48,702 nucleotides of DNA from Gluconobacter oxydans (GCF_006539685.1 NZ_BJNM01000020.1:1-48702); one strand, 5' to 3'; positions 24,876 through 34,884 are shown, numbered from the stretch's first letter. Notes: generated by a model from the letters alone, not told the origin. A program made the numbers and translations.

Positions 24876-26735
24876 GTGTCCGAGGCCCCGTCCTTTCCCC
24901 GCCCCACAATCCGTCGTCTTTCCGGCCACGTTATCGATCTGATTGCGGCTGGTGAAGTCATCGAACGTCCTGCTGCTGCTCTGAAGGAGCTGGTCGAGAA
25001 CGCTATTGATGCCGGGGCAACCCGCATCGTGGTCGCCCTGCGTGCCGGCGGGACGGACCGGATCGACGTCACCGACAATGGCTGTGGCATGACCCCGGGC
25101 GAGCTGGAACTGGCCGTCGAGCGGCACTGTACCTCCAAACTTCAGGACGAACGCCTCGTCCAGATCCGTACGCTTGGCTTCCGGGGCGAGGCTCTGCCGT
25201 CCATTGGCGCCAGCGCGCGCCTGTCCATCACGTCCCGCACGCCGGAGTCCGATACCGCCTGGTGCATCCGGGTGGATGGGGGTGTCATCACGCCGCCCCA
25301 GCCTGCCTCCGGTCCGGTCGGCACGCGCATCGTTGTGACAGACCTGTTCTTTGCCACCCCGGCGCGGCGCAAGTTCCTCAAGAGTGCGCGTGTCGAAAGC
25401 AGCCATGCCGAATCCGTCATGCGTCGTCTGGCCCTGTCCGCGCCTCATTGCGCCATGCGCGTCCTGCTGGACGACAAGGTGCTGTTCGATCTGCCCGAGC
25501 AGAGCCCCATTGCTCGGGTAGCTTCCGTGCTGGACACGACGCCTGACACGCTGATCCCCCTCGACGAACAGCGCGGGGCCGTGCGTCTGTCTGGCTTCGC
25601 CTGCGGGCCGGCCCGCACCCGCGCCACCGGATCGGGACAGTTCATTCTTGTCAACAACCGCCCGGTCACGGACCCCATGCTCCGGACCGCCATCCGTGTG
25701 GCCTACCGCCCCGTGATCGAGCGTGGCCGGTTTCCGGTCATGGCGCTGCATCTGACAGTGCCGCTGGAACGCCTGGACGTGAACGTCCATCCTGCCAAGA
25801 CCGAGCTGCGTTTCGCCGACGAAGCCGAAATCCGGTCTCTCGTGATTGGCGGTCTGGGCCGGGCCTTGGGTCATGGTTCGAATGGCGGTGGTGGCATTCA
25901 TGCGAGCTTCGGTTCGCGGCCGTCCATCGTCTATCCGCCCCGGCCGCCGGAGCCACGGGAAGCTCCGGCTTCCATACCGCTACAGGGCAGCCTTCCGACC
26001 GGTTATGCCCCGCGATCCTCGCCTCTGCCGGGCGCCACCCCGTCTCTGGCCCGACCGGGTTTTGCGGAAACGGATCCGGCTTTCGCTCCCGCCGCCCGTG
26101 CTCCGCAGCAGCCCGAAGCGCTCGATCCTGCATTCCCGCTGGGTGCCGCCATCGCGCAGGTCTTCGATACCTATATCCTGGCCCTCGCTCCCGATGGGGA
26201 CCTCGTCCTCGTGGACCAGCATGCCGCCCATGAGCGCCTGACCCATGAACGCCTGCGCGAACAGTACGCCAATGGCGGCACGCTGCGGTCGCAGGCCCTG
26301 CTCCTGCCGGAAGTGGTGGACCTGCCGCGTCGCGAGGCGGAAGCCCTCATGGCCCGGGCCGAAGACCTGTCAAAACTGGGGATCGATCTTGAATCCTTCG
26401 GCCCCGGCAGTGTTCTTTTGCGCTCTGTACCGGCCCTTCTAGGGGCTCAGGACATTCAGGGTCTCCTGAAGGATATTGCCGACGAGCTGGCCAGTGATCC
26501 GGATCTGGACGCCGCCAGTACGGGAAGTTTCTCGCATCATCTGGATGCCATTCTCGCACGCATGGCATGTCATGGCAGCATCCGTGCAGGTCGTCGCCTC
26601 AAGCCCGAGGAAATGGATGCCCTGTTGCGCGAGATGGAACTGACACCGCGTGCAAATACTTGCTCGCATGGACGGCCGACATGGCTCAAACTGACACGGC
26701 GTGAACTTGAACGTCTTTTTGGGCGCGTTAAATAA
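24876..26735 (+). CDS. mutL: DNA mismatch repair protein MutL (endonuclease type)
   Basis: Couples MutS mismatch recognition to strand removal. The GTG start at 24876 follows GAGGAGG. The 619 residues have the N-terminal GHKL ATPase (LVENAIDAGA, DNGCGM, GFRGEALPSI). A Pro-rich linker runs ~335-410. The C-terminal dimerisation domain includes DQHAAHERLTHE, which fits the DQHA(x)2E(x)4E nuclease motif, and CSHGRP near the end, close to the metal-binding CPHGRP. This implies the nicking type of MutL expected where MutH is absent. Confidence 0.95.
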   Translation: MSEAPSFPRPTIRRLSGHVIDLIAAGEVIERPAAALKELVENAIDAGATRIVVALRAGGTDRIDVTDNGCGMTPGELELAVERHCTSKLQDERLVQIRTLGFRGEALPSIGASARLSITSRTPESDTAWCIRVDGGVITPPQPASGPVGTRIVVTDLFFATPARRKFLKSARVESSHAESVMRRLALSAPHCAMRVLLDDKVLFDLPEQSPIARVASVLDTTPDTLIPLDEQRGAVRLSGFACGPARTRATGSGQFILVNNRPVTDPMLRTAIRVAYRPVIERGRFPVMALHLTVPLERLDVNVHPAKTELRFADEAEIRSLVIGGLGRALGHGSNGGGGIHASFGSRPSIVYPPRPPEPREAPASIPLQGSLPTGYAPRSSPLPGATPSLARPGFAETDPAFAPAARAPQQPEALDPAFPLGAAIAQVFDTYILALAPDGDLVLVDQHAAHERLTHERLREQYANGGTLRSQALLLPEVVDLPRREAEALMARAEDLSKLGIDLESFGPGSVLLRSVPALLGAQDIQGLLKDIADELASDPDLDAASTGSFSHHLDAILARMACHGSIRAGRRLKPEEMDALLREMELTPRANTCSHGRPTWLKLTRRELERLFGRVK

Positions 26736-26816
26736 CACGCAGGGTTGAAGAGCGGTTTCTTGCAACACCATGTTAGGACCAGCGGCGATCACTTTGGCGG
26801 CAGGAAAGACAACAGA

Positions 26817-28547
26817 ATGTCAGCGTCACTAAAAGGCAGTTCCGAGGTCAGCAATGCCTCGCTCATCCACTCCCTGCGGGCCATCGTGGGCGCGCGGCAC
26901 GTCCTGACGAAGCCGTCGGCGACCTACCGCTTCCGCAAGGGCTTCCGCTTCGGCATGGGTGACGTTGTTGCGGTGCTTCAGCCGGGCAGCCTGGTGGAAC
27001 TGTGGCGCGCTGCAAAACTCTGTGCCGAAACGGGCCGGATCATCATCATGCAGGCCGCCAATACCGGTCTGACCGGCGGTTCCACCCCTGACGGCAACGA
27101 CTATGACCGCGATGTCGTCATCATCAGCACGAACCGCCTGGACGGCATTCATCTGATCGGTGAAGGCAAGCAGGTCGTCTGCCTGCCAGGCTCTACGCTG
27201 CATGATCTGGAAGAAAAACTCGCTGCCATTGGCCGTGAACCCCATTCCGTGATTGGCTCGTCCTGTATCGGCGCCTCGGTTCTGGGCGGCGTCAGCAACA
27301 ATTCCGGTGGCGCGCTGGTCCAGCGTGGACCGGCCTTCACCGAGATGGCCCTGTTCGGCCAGATGGGCGAGGACGGCAAGCTCCACCTCGTCAACCATCT
27401 GGGTATCCGTATTGAAGGTAATCCCGAGCAGGTCCTTGCCGCCGTGCAGGCCGGTCAGCTTCCGGAAAATGCCATCGACTGGAAGGCCGGTCGCGGTCAT
27501 GACGAGAACTACGCCACCCATGTCCGCGACGTGGACGCCGATACTCCCGCCCGTTTCAATGCCGATCCCAACCGCTGGTACGAAGCCGCGGGCTGCGCAG
27601 GCAAGCTGGTCGTGTTTGCTGTCCGTCTCGACACGTTCGAAGCCAACAAGAATCCGGGCGTGTTCTATATCGGGACGAACAACACATCCGACCTCGAAGA
27701 CCTTCGTCGCCATGTTCTGACCCATTTCGACGAGCTGCCGATCGCCGGTGAGTACCTTCACCGCGATGCGTTCAATATCGCCGAAAAATACGGCAAGGAT
27801 ACGTTTGCGGTCATCCGCTATTTCGGTACGAAATACCTGCCGATGTTTTTCTCCATGAAGTCCCGGTTCGACGTTTTCGCGCAGCGCCTGCCGTTCCTGT
27901 CCGATCATTTCAGCGATCTGGCGATGCAGTTCCTCAGCCGCTTCCTGCCGAAACAGCTTCCCCAGCGCATGTGTGACTACCGCGACCGCTTCGAGCATCA
28001 CCTGATGCTCAAGGTCTCCGCCCACATGACCGCACCCGTCCGTGCCTATCTGGAGCAGTGGGCCTCGAGCACGGGTGGCGCCTTCTTCGAATGTACGCCG
28101 GATGAAGGCACGCGCGCCTTCCTGCACCGCTTTGCCGCAGCCGGTGCCGCTGTGCGTTACCGTGCGGTCCATACGAAAACCGCTGAAGACATCGTGGCGC
28201 TCGACGTTGCCCTGCGCCGCAACGACCGTGAGTGGTTCGAGGTCCTTCCCAAGGAGATCGAGGACCGGATCATCGTCAAACTCTATTACGGCCACTTCTT
28301 CTGCCACGTGATGCACCAGGATTACGTGATCAAGAAGGGCTACAACGCCATGAAGGTGGAGCACGACATGCTCCCCGGACTGGATGCCCGCGGGGCGCGC
28401 TATCCGGCCGAACACAATGTCGGGCATCTCTACAAGGCGCCCGAGGAAATGGTCGAGCATTACCGCAGCCTTGATCCCTGCAACTGCTTCAACCCCGGCA
28501 TTGGTCTGGCGACGAAGAAGCGGAACTGGGTTGCCGAGAGCGTCTGA
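26817..28547 (+). CDS. dld: Quinone-dependent D-lactate dehydrogenase
   Basis: A membrane-associated FAD enzyme that oxidises D-lactate to pyruvate and passes electrons to ubiquinone. I start at the ATG at 26817 with AGGAAAG before it, giving 576 residues, close to the E. coli enzyme. The FAD-binding PCMH domain (~40-210) includes QAANTGLTGGSTPDG and GGVSNNSGGALVQRGPA. The C-terminal half has the Dld-specific membrane-binding region and HNVGHLYKAP near the end. It is separate from mutL (81 bp) and convergent with the copper receptor gene (18 bp). Confidence 0.95.
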   Translation: MSASLKGSSEVSNASLIHSLRAIVGARHVLTKPSATYRFRKGFRFGMGDVVAVLQPGSLVELWRAAKLCAETGRIIIMQAANTGLTGGSTPDGNDYDRDVVIISTNRLDGIHLIGEGKQVVCLPGSTLHDLEEKLAAIGREPHSVIGSSCIGASVLGGVSNNSGGALVQRGPAFTEMALFGQMGEDGKLHLVNHLGIRIEGNPEQVLAAVQAGQLPENAIDWKAGRGHDENYATHVRDVDADTPARFNADPNRWYEAAGCAGKLVVFAVRLDTFEANKNPGVFYIGTNNTSDLEDLRRHVLTHFDELPIAGEYLHRDAFNIAEKYGKDTFAVIRYFGTKYLPMFFSMKSRFDVFAQRLPFLSDHFSDLAMQFLSRFLPKQLPQRMCDYRDRFEHHLMLKVSAHMTAPVRAYLEQWASSTGGAFFECTPDEGTRAFLHRFAAAGAAVRYRAVHTKTAEDIVALDVALRRNDREWFEVLPKEIEDRIIVKLYYGHFFCHVMHQDYVIKKGYNAMKVEHDMLPGLDARGARYPAEHNVGHLYKAPEEMVEHYRSLDPCNCFNPGIGLATKKRNWVAESV

Positions 28548-28565
28548 CGCGCTCCCGGTTCTCTT

Positions 28566-30707
28566 TCAGAATGCGGCGGTCAGGCTCATGTTGAAGGACC
28601 GCCCCATTCCGGGCAACGGCCCCAGAATACCCGTGGCGTCATAGTCACCCAGTGAGAGGCCGCCGAGCGGCAGGTAGTATCTCTGGTTCAGCACGTTCGC
28701 CAGTTCGGCATTGAGCGTGAAATACCGCCAGCGATAGCTCCCCCCAAGCCCCAGCAGCGCATAGCCCGGCGTGCGGAGCTCGTTGCGCAGCCAGTCCACC
28801 GTGTCCTTGGACTTTACGAGCGTCACTTCGACGCGCCCAGTCCAGTTCTCATAGGTCTCGTGCAGCCCGATCACGCCATTTGCCGGCATCTGGTGATACA
28901 GGCCCGAATGTGTCACCAGATCCACGCCGCGGACCCAGTTGATGTTTCCGACAAGCTCGCCCCGTCCGTAGGCATGTCTGTCCCACAGGCGCACCGAGCC
29001 TGAGGCGTTGATGCCATAGCTCTGGACGTTGTGGTTGACGAAACCCAGCATCGACAGCCCGTTCGAGAAGCTGCCCAGGCGCCGGACGTTAATGTAGTTG
29101 TGTGTGTAGGTGTAAAACGGCTGGATTTTCAGGTCCCAGCGCTGCGTCGGGTTGGGGTCATGCCAGTCCACCGTCACGCTGGCCGTATTGGCGACTTCGG
29201 GCGACAGGTTCAGGTTCCCCACATAGCCGTTGCCATCGCCAAACCAGCCGATCATGCGCGTCGCCATGCTGCCCATACCCCAGGCATAGCGCTCATACAG
29301 GTTCGGCGAGCGCGTCTTGCGGGCATAGCCGCCCTCAATGGACAGGCTGTCCAGCGGCTTCCATCGCCCCGTTGCCGTGACATCGAAATTGACGTCCGTC
29401 CGGCCGCGTGACGCCTTGTTGAACGTCTCGGCTGCGGCCGCATCCGCCATCGACATCATGCTGCTCCAGGAATAGGGGGCGACCTTCCTCGTATTCATCA
29501 TCACCACATCATTGCGGAACCCGAGCTGCGTGGAAAAGCGTGGCAGCCACTGCGCATCCCATTCCACGAAATGGCCCAGCCGGTCCCGATGGCCGTTATT
29601 GATGTTGTGATAGGTGCCGGGCCCCATCATCGTGCTGCCCTGCAAAGGCGGCCACCAGTCGTTCAGCCCGTTATGATCGAAAGAACTGCCCAGCTTCAGC
29701 GTATGCTTCAGCCCGAGCGGAATGGTCGCCTTGATCGCATAGGCAGCCGTCCGCGCATCCGTGTTCATCGGCATACCCGTGGTGGCACTGTGGCCGCCTT
29801 TGTCCGAGAGCATGTCCATGACATGCGTCACCCGCTGCCAGGACCCGCGCACATCCAGGGTGCCCCAGTTGAAGTCGCCCTTGTACTTGCCGTTCACGAA
29901 GGTCGAACGGTTGTTCGTCATGTCCATGTACTGGTTGGGAAAGCCCTCATACGGGATGTCCTGCTGACCGAACGTCAGGGCCAGCAGATGATTGGCTTTC
30001 TTCACGCCCAGCGTCACCGCATGGTTGAAGCTCAGGTAATCCGTGGAGCGCACGCGCTGCCCGTTTCCGCCGGCCTGATAGTCGCTGGCATGGGAGTAGG
30101 ACGCCGTATAGCGCAGGCTGAACATGTCATTGGCGACCTTCAGGGATCCGGAAGCGCCGGAGCCGCCGCCATTGCTGCGATAGTCGCCGCGCACATGTCC
30201 CGTTACGAGGATATTGCCTGTCTTGGCAAACAGCGGGTCTTTCCGCTCGATTTCCACGGTGCCGCCGATGCTGTCTCCGCCCAGACTGACCGGCGTGATG
30301 CCGGCGATTGCCACGGCGCGGGATACGCTGTCCGGATCGACATAGGACATGGCCGGGTTCATGTGGTTCGGGCAGGCCGCATCGATCCGCATCCCGTCCA
30401 CGAGTGTCGCCACCCGGTCATCGGCCATGCCGTTCAGGACGGGCAGGGCGGAAACACCCCCTGCGGAATAGGTGCTGTAGCCCAGTGCATGATCCAGAAG
30501 ATGCGCCGTATCCGCGCTGGTCGTCCGGGGCTGGCGCACACCGTTGACGGTCAGATGTTCGGTTTTGCCAGCTTCGACGGAGTCCGGCTGGGACAGGATT
30601 TCCTGAGCAGAGGCCCCTGAAAAGGCGCTCAGGGTCAAAATGATGGCCGCCAGGTACGGGCGCACGTGAGGTGCACCGCCTGCGCGGGCGCTGAAAAAGG
30701 GGAGCAT
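28566..30707 (-). CDS. TonB-dependent copper receptor (OprC/NosA-like)
   Basis: An outer-membrane receptor predicted to import copper. I prefer the ATG at 30707 (713 residues; GAGG 9 bases before; signal peptide ending SGASAQ). An ATG at 30716 and a GTG at 30752 are alternatives. The plug contains ACPNHM at ~111-116, a CxxxM motif, and the barrel contains THVMDM with HxM at ~295-297. OprC of Pseudomonas binds copper through a CxxxM and an HxM pair with nearly the same spacing (known from memory). The barrel ends in FNMSLTAAF. It lies 114 bp after a His/Met-rich DUF2946 protein gene, supporting a metal role. Confidence 0.87.
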   Translation of the reverse strand: MLPFFSARAGGAPHVRPYLAAIILTLSAFSGASAQEILSQPDSVEAGKTEHLTVNGVRQPRTTSADTAHLLDHALGYSTYSAGGVSALPVLNGMADDRVATLVDGMRIDAACPNHMNPAMSYVDPDSVSRAVAIAGITPVSLGGDSIGGTVEIERKDPLFAKTGNILVTGHVRGDYRSNGGGSGASGSLKVANDMFSLRYTASYSHASDYQAGGNGQRVRSTDYLSFNHAVTLGVKKANHLLALTFGQQDIPYEGFPNQYMDMTNNRSTFVNGKYKGDFNWGTLDVRGSWQRVTHVMDMLSDKGGHSATTGMPMNTDARTAAYAIKATIPLGLKHTLKLGSSFDHNGLNDWWPPLQGSTMMGPGTYHNINNGHRDRLGHFVEWDAQWLPRFSTQLGFRNDVVMMNTRKVAPYSWSSMMSMADAAAAETFNKASRGRTDVNFDVTATGRWKPLDSLSIEGGYARKTRSPNLYERYAWGMGSMATRMIGWFGDGNGYVGNLNLSPEVANTASVTVDWHDPNPTQRWDLKIQPFYTYTHNYINVRRLGSFSNGLSMLGFVNHNVQSYGINASGSVRLWDRHAYGRGELVGNINWVRGVDLVTHSGLYHQMPANGVIGLHETYENWTGRVEVTLVKSKDTVDWLRNELRTPGYALLGLGGSYRWRYFTLNAELANVLNQRYYLPLGGLSLGDYDATGILGPLPGMGRSFNMSLTAAF

Positions 30708-30821
30708 GATCCGCATCCTCGACTGGTCTGAAATCCAGTCACGGCGAATCACGTCCTGAAGAGCTGCCCGAAACGGGCAGACCGCAGGAAGTTCCGTCCT
30801 CCGCCATGACCACGATGGGGG

Positions 30822-31244
30822 TCAGACGAAGCGAGGTGGTCCCCGGGACGGCGGAAGCAGACGCCAGATTGCAGGTGGCGCGCGTGGTGTGCCCGGGTGT
30901 TGCCGGATCTGACGTCCTGTGGACCCACAGGCGGGCACGAGCGGCAGACTGGCGAGGATGACCGCCAGCAGTTGCAACAGCGGACAGAGCGGGCAGGTGC
31001 CGTCATGGGAATGGTGATGATGATGTTGCCCGGCCGTCATTCCGGGCATAGGGCCCGCCATCCCCATGGGTGACGGTGCAATGTCGATCCCCGTCAGGCG
31101 CTCGATCGTCGCCCGCGGACTTTCTTCGGGATAGGCACATCCCTGAAGGACCAGCTGCCCCAGAAATCCCAGAAGAACCACGGCGATGACTGCAAGCGCA
31201 GACAGACCGGACCGTTGGTTCGAGGAGGGAAAGAGGCGGGACAT
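30822..31244 (-). CDS. DUF2946-type His/Met-rich protein, probably copper-related
   Basis: This encodes 140 residues: a hydrophobic N-terminal signal/anchor (~15-37), a Met-rich stretch (MGMAGPMPGM, ~60-69), then GQHHHHHSHDGTCPLCP (~72-88) and a second hydrophobic segment, ending in Pro/Arg-rich sequence (RAPPA...RGPPRFV). This layout fits the DUF2946 family, often found near copper TonB receptors. The His, Met and Cys clusters suggest periplasmic Cu binding or sensing; the exact role is unknown. It probably shares a transcript with the receptor gene downstream. Confidence 0.8.
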   Translation of the reverse strand: MSRLFPSSNQRSGLSALAVIAVVLLGFLGQLVLQGCAYPEESPRATIERLTGIDIAPSPMGMAGPMPGMTAGQHHHHHSHDGTCPLCPLLQLLAVILASLPLVPACGSTGRQIRQHPGTPRAPPAIWRLLPPSRGPPRFV

Positions 31245-31347
31245 GACGTCCGCATCTGGCGCGCGTGTCGCAGGCCGGTCAAGGGAGCGAAATACGGCCC
31301 ATCCCTATATTTCTGTCAGTTTTCAGCCGATTATTGCTCAGGCGGGA

Positions 31348-32238
31348 TCAGTGGAGCGGCTTCTGGCGCCCTGTCAGGACATTCCCGGCCGATGCCGCCG
31401 CGATGCACAGAACGCCCATCCAGCGCATGATGGACAGCGCCTCATGCAGGAAAATGAATCCTGAAAGCGCACCCAGCATCGGCTCCATGCTCAGCAGGAT
31501 TCCCAGCTCGCGCGGGTTCAGGGTCCGCATCGCCATCATGTCTAGAATATAGGGCACGGCCGAGGAGAGGACAGCGACGCTCAGCGCGGCTCCCCCCTGC
31601 CAGGGATGGCTCAGAACCGTCGGAATCGTCGGGATCAGGCAGGGCAAGAGCAGGATACCGGCCGTGCTCATGCCCAGAGTGGTGGCGACGGGGGCGGGGA
31701 ACATCTTGCCCATGCGTGTGCCGGTCAGGATATAGACCACCCAGCCACACCCGCTCAGCAGGGCCGCGGCCACGCCGAACAGGTTGAGTGACGACAGGCC
31801 AATCGTCGCTCCCTCGGGCCGCAGCAGAAGGAAAAGCCCCAGAACCACAAGCCCTGCCCAGCACAGATCCAGCCATCGGCGGGATCCAACCAGTGCCAGC
31901 GTCAGAGGGCCGGTGAACTCGAGGGCGACAACAACGCCCAGCGGCAGCCGGACCAGTGCCACATAGAAGCAGAAGTTCATGACCGCGACAGCGGCGCCAT
32001 AGGGCAGTAGTAGTTTCAGCCGTTCGACTGTCAGCGAACCGCGTGTCGGCCGCCAGATGCACAGCAGGATCACGGCCGCCAGACACACGCGCAGTCCCAC
32101 CATGCCGGTCGGACCGAACAGGGGAAACAGCCCCTTTGCCAGCGTTGCGCCGATCTGAAAGGAGGAAATCCCTCCGATCAGACATCCGACGGCCTTGAGC
32201 TGGCTATGAGACTCCGTGGTACTGGCCGGTGACGACAC
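31348..32238 (-). CDS. rhtA: EamA/DMT-family exporter, RhtA-like
   Basis: An inner-membrane transporter of the drug/metabolite superfamily. RhtA relatives export threonine and homoserine. The 296 residues form about ten membrane helices in two EamA repeats (~15-140 and ~150-285), with the family's EFTGPL and SSAVPY segments. It uses a GTG start 2 bp after the parE stop, so it is translated with parE. The substrate is inferred from family likeness only. Confidence 0.82.
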   Translation of the reverse strand: MSSPASTTESHSQLKAVGCLIGGISSFQIGATLAKGLFPLFGPTGMVGLRVCLAAVILLCIWRPTRGSLTVERLKLLLPYGAAVAVMNFCFYVALVRLPLGVVVALEFTGPLTLALVGSRRWLDLCWAGLVVLGLFLLLRPEGATIGLSSLNLFGVAAALLSGCGWVVYILTGTRMGKMFPAPVATTLGMSTAGILLLPCLIPTIPTVLSHPWQGGAALSVAVLSSAVPYILDMMAMRTLNPRELGILLSMEPMLGALSGFIFLHEALSIMRWMGVLCIAAASAGNVLTGRQKPLH

Positions 32239-32240
32239 GC

Positions 32241-34256
32241 TCAGACGTCGAGCTCGTCAACGGATCGGGCATGTTCCTGAATAAAGCGGAAGCGCAACTC
32301 CGGCTTGCGGCCCATGAGGCTCTCGACACGCTCGCTGGTTGCCAGGCGGTCTTCGGCCGGGGTGATGACCCGTAGAAGCGTGCGCCGGGCTGGATCCATG
32401 GTCGTTTCCTTGAGATCCTTCACCGGCATCTCACCCAGGCCCTTGAACCGGGAGACCTCGACCTTTGCATTTGGCTTGAAGTCGGCCTTGATGCGACGGA
32501 CGCGGTCCTGATCGTCCATCGCATAGACCGTCTTGGGCCCATGCGTGATGCGATAGAGCGGCGGCTGCGCCAGATGTAGATGTCCGTGCCGGATCAGCTC
32601 CGGCATCTCGCGATAGAAGAACGTCATCAGCAGCGAGGCGATATGCGCCCCGTCCACGTCGGCATCCGTCATGATGATGACACGCCCGTAGCGCAGGCGG
32701 CTGATATCGAACGACGCCCCGATGCCGCAGCCCAGAGCCTCGGTCAGGTCCCGAAGCTCCTGATTGGCCCGCAGCTTGTCCGTTGTCGCAGATGCCACGT
32801 TGAGGATCTTCCCTCGCAGCGGCAGCACGGCCTGCGTCTCGCGGTCACGGGCCTGACGTGCCGAACCACCAGCCGATTCGCCCTCCACGAGGAACAGCTC
32901 CGTTTCCGCCGCATTTTCACGCGTGCAGTCCGTCAGCTTGCCCGGCAGACGCAGCTTGCGCGTCGCGCTTTTGCGGGCCGTGTCCTTGACTTCACGACGG
33001 CGCAGCCGCTCTTCCGCCCGCTCGACCATGAAGGCCAGCAGGGTGTCGGCCTGTTGCGGGTTGCCGCCCAGCCAGTGATCCACACGGTCACGCAGCGCGC
33101 CTTCAACCAACCGCGAGGCTTCCTGAGAAGTCAGCTTGTCCTTGGTCTGGCCCTGGAACTGCGGATCACGGATGAAGACCGAAAGCTTGGCGGCAACGGA
33201 GCCGAGCACATCCTCGGCCGAGATCGCCGCAGCCCGCTTGACCTTGCGCTGGACGCCCCAGGCGCGAAGCCCTTTGACCAGAGCGGCCCGGAACCCGGCC
33301 TCATGTGTTCCGCCCTGAGGCGTGGGAATCGTATTACAGAACGAGGAGAGCGACGCCGTACCGCTCTCCAGAAACGCCACGGCCCATTCCACGCGGCCGC
33401 CCGTGCGGCCATCTGCCGCAATCGGCAGCTCGACGTCGCCGGCCCAGATCGGCGTCAGCAGATCCGGATCAGGCCCGAGTTCCGCTGAGAGGGCGTCTTC
33501 CAGACCGTTGGGGAACTGAATGGTGGCTTCAACCGGCGTCTCGTCTCCGGCCTTGATGAAAGACGGCTCACATTTCCACTGGATCGTCACCCCCCGGAAC
33601 AGCGCGGCCTTGGAGCAGCACATCCGGTAGAGGCGCGCAGGGGAGAAATGATGATTGCCGAAGATTTCGGGGTCGGGCGTGAAACGCACCGTCGTGCCGC
33701 GACGGTTGGGCGCATTGCCGACTTCCGCCAATGGCGCCAGCGAGACACCGCGCACGAAGTCCTGCCGGTACAGTGTCCGGTCTCGCGCGACCTCGACTTC
33801 CAGCTTCTCGGACAGCGCATTAACGACCGAACTGCCGACGCCGTGCAGACCGCCGGAGGTGTCATAGGCTTTGCCGGAGAACTTTCCGCCCGCATGGAGC
33901 GTGGTGAAAATCACCTCAAGCGCGGATTTCTCGGGAAATTTCGGATGGGGATCGGTCGGGATGCCCCGGCCATTGTCGCGCACCATGAGCGTGCGCGGGC
34001 CTTCCAGCCGGACGTCGATGGTCGTGGCGTGCCCTGCCACCGCCTCATCCATCGCGTTATCAAGGATCTCGGAGGCCAGATGATGATATGCGGTATCATC
34101 CGTGCCGCCGATATACATGCCCGGACGGCGCCGGACGGGCTCAAGCCCTTCCAGCACCTCGATGTCGTGGGCGCCATATTCCGTGTCGACCGTGCCCTTG
34201 CGGGCGCCGCCGGTCCGGGTTTTGCCTGTCTTTCCTGACTCGAACAGATCGCTCAT
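32241..34256 (-). CDS. parE: DNA topoisomerase IV subunit B
   Basis: The ATPase and TOPRIM-containing subunit of topoisomerase IV, which unlinks replicated chromosomes with ParC. The 671 residues show the GHKL motif (EILDNAMDEA), GGLHGVGSSVVNALS, the TOPRIM EGESAGGSA and DADVDGAHI metal site, and a normal C-terminus. Lack of the GyrB insert and the length near 650-670 favour ParE over GyrB. parC is not in the window. Confidence 0.94.
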   Translation of the reverse strand: MSDLFESGKTGKTRTGGARKGTVDTEYGAHDIEVLEGLEPVRRRPGMYIGGTDDTAYHHLASEILDNAMDEAVAGHATTIDVRLEGPRTLMVRDNGRGIPTDPHPKFPEKSALEVIFTTLHAGGKFSGKAYDTSGGLHGVGSSVVNALSEKLEVEVARDRTLYRQDFVRGVSLAPLAEVGNAPNRRGTTVRFTPDPEIFGNHHFSPARLYRMCCSKAALFRGVTIQWKCEPSFIKAGDETPVEATIQFPNGLEDALSAELGPDPDLLTPIWAGDVELPIAADGRTGGRVEWAVAFLESGTASLSSFCNTIPTPQGGTHEAGFRAALVKGLRAWGVQRKVKRAAAISAEDVLGSVAAKLSVFIRDPQFQGQTKDKLTSQEASRLVEGALRDRVDHWLGGNPQQADTLLAFMVERAEERLRRREVKDTARKSATRKLRLPGKLTDCTRENAAETELFLVEGESAGGSARQARDRETQAVLPLRGKILNVASATTDKLRANQELRDLTEALGCGIGASFDISRLRYGRVIIMTDADVDGAHIASLLMTFFYREMPELIRHGHLHLAQPPLYRITHGPKTVYAMDDQDRVRRIKADFKPNAKVEVSRFKGLGEMPVKDLKETTMDPARRTLLRVITPAEDRLATSERVESLMGRKPELRFRFIQEHARSVDELDV

Positions 34257-34323
34257 GTCTGCGTTGTCGCCGTCCCGTCACGGAACGTCAAGCGAACGCT
34301 TCGCGACAGGATCAGAGATTGGC

Positions 34324-34884
34324 TCAGGCGCGGTTCGTGTGGCGGATGGCTGCCCGCTTCGTCACGCCCTTGCGGGAGTGGCGGTCAATGGTCGCCGGAG
34401 CTTCGCAGCTTTCATAGGAGGCCGGCTGGGCCACGTCTTTGGCTTCGGCGTAATGCGCCAGATCGGATGCGGATTCCAGAGCGTCGATCTCGTCGAACAT
34501 CGCCTCGCGCTGCTGGCAGAAAACCGTACCGGACTTCAGTCCACCCAGTGACTGGATGTCGGCCAGCTGCGTGATGTAATCGTCATGTTCGACCTGCGCA
34601 CGACGACCATAGGTCGTGTGGAAATAGCTGTTCAGACGCTCGTCCGCATTCAGCAGGGCCGGGCGGAACTTGCTGACGAAAGCGTTATAACGGTCCTGCG
34701 CCTTGCACGACAGCGCCGTCACCATCAGCTCGGATTTCAGGCCAGCCACATCGAAGGCTTCGTGAGCGGGCGAATTGCCACAATCCGCAGCGCGGGCGGA
34801 CAGGGGATGAACGGCAGCAAGCGTAGCGCAGGAAAGCCCGACAGCAAGCAGGCTCTTGAAGGAACGACGGAAGATCGACGGCAT
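34324..34884 (-). CDS. Exported protein of unknown function with basic tail
   Basis: I start at the ATG at 34884, which has GGAG 7 bases before it, giving 186 residues. The N-terminus is a signal peptide cleaved near LSARAAD (residue ~33). The mature protein is helical-looking with four cysteines (DCGNSP, ALSCKA, VFCQQR, YESCEA), probably paired in the periplasm. The last ~20 residues are strongly basic (HSRKGVTKRAAIRHTNRA). I do not recognise the family. It starts a divergent gap of 312 bp. Confidence 0.75.
   Translation of the reverse strand: MPSIFRRSFKSLLAVGLSCATLAAVHPLSARAADCGNSPAHEAFDVAGLKSELMVTALSCKAQDRYNAFVSKFRPALLNADERLNSYFHTTYGRRAQVEHDDYITQLADIQSLGGLKSGTVFCQQREAMFDEIDALESASDLAHYAEAKDVAQPASYESCEAPATIDRHSRKGVTKRAAIRHTNRA

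Noticed and set aside
24093-25901. 602-residue minus-strand frame opposite mutL and the lipoprotein gene
   Set aside because: Spans two confident plus-strand genes and their gap, is low-complexity Arg/Gly-rich, and has no domain.
26829-28460. 543-residue minus-strand frame opposite dld
   Set aside because: Shadow of dld codon bias, without family motifs or signal; dld itself is certain.
30749-31006. 85-residue minus-strand frame near the copper receptor start
   Set aside because: Overlaps the DUF2946 gene in another frame; it has no signal peptide or metal motif, whereas the DUF2946 frame has both.
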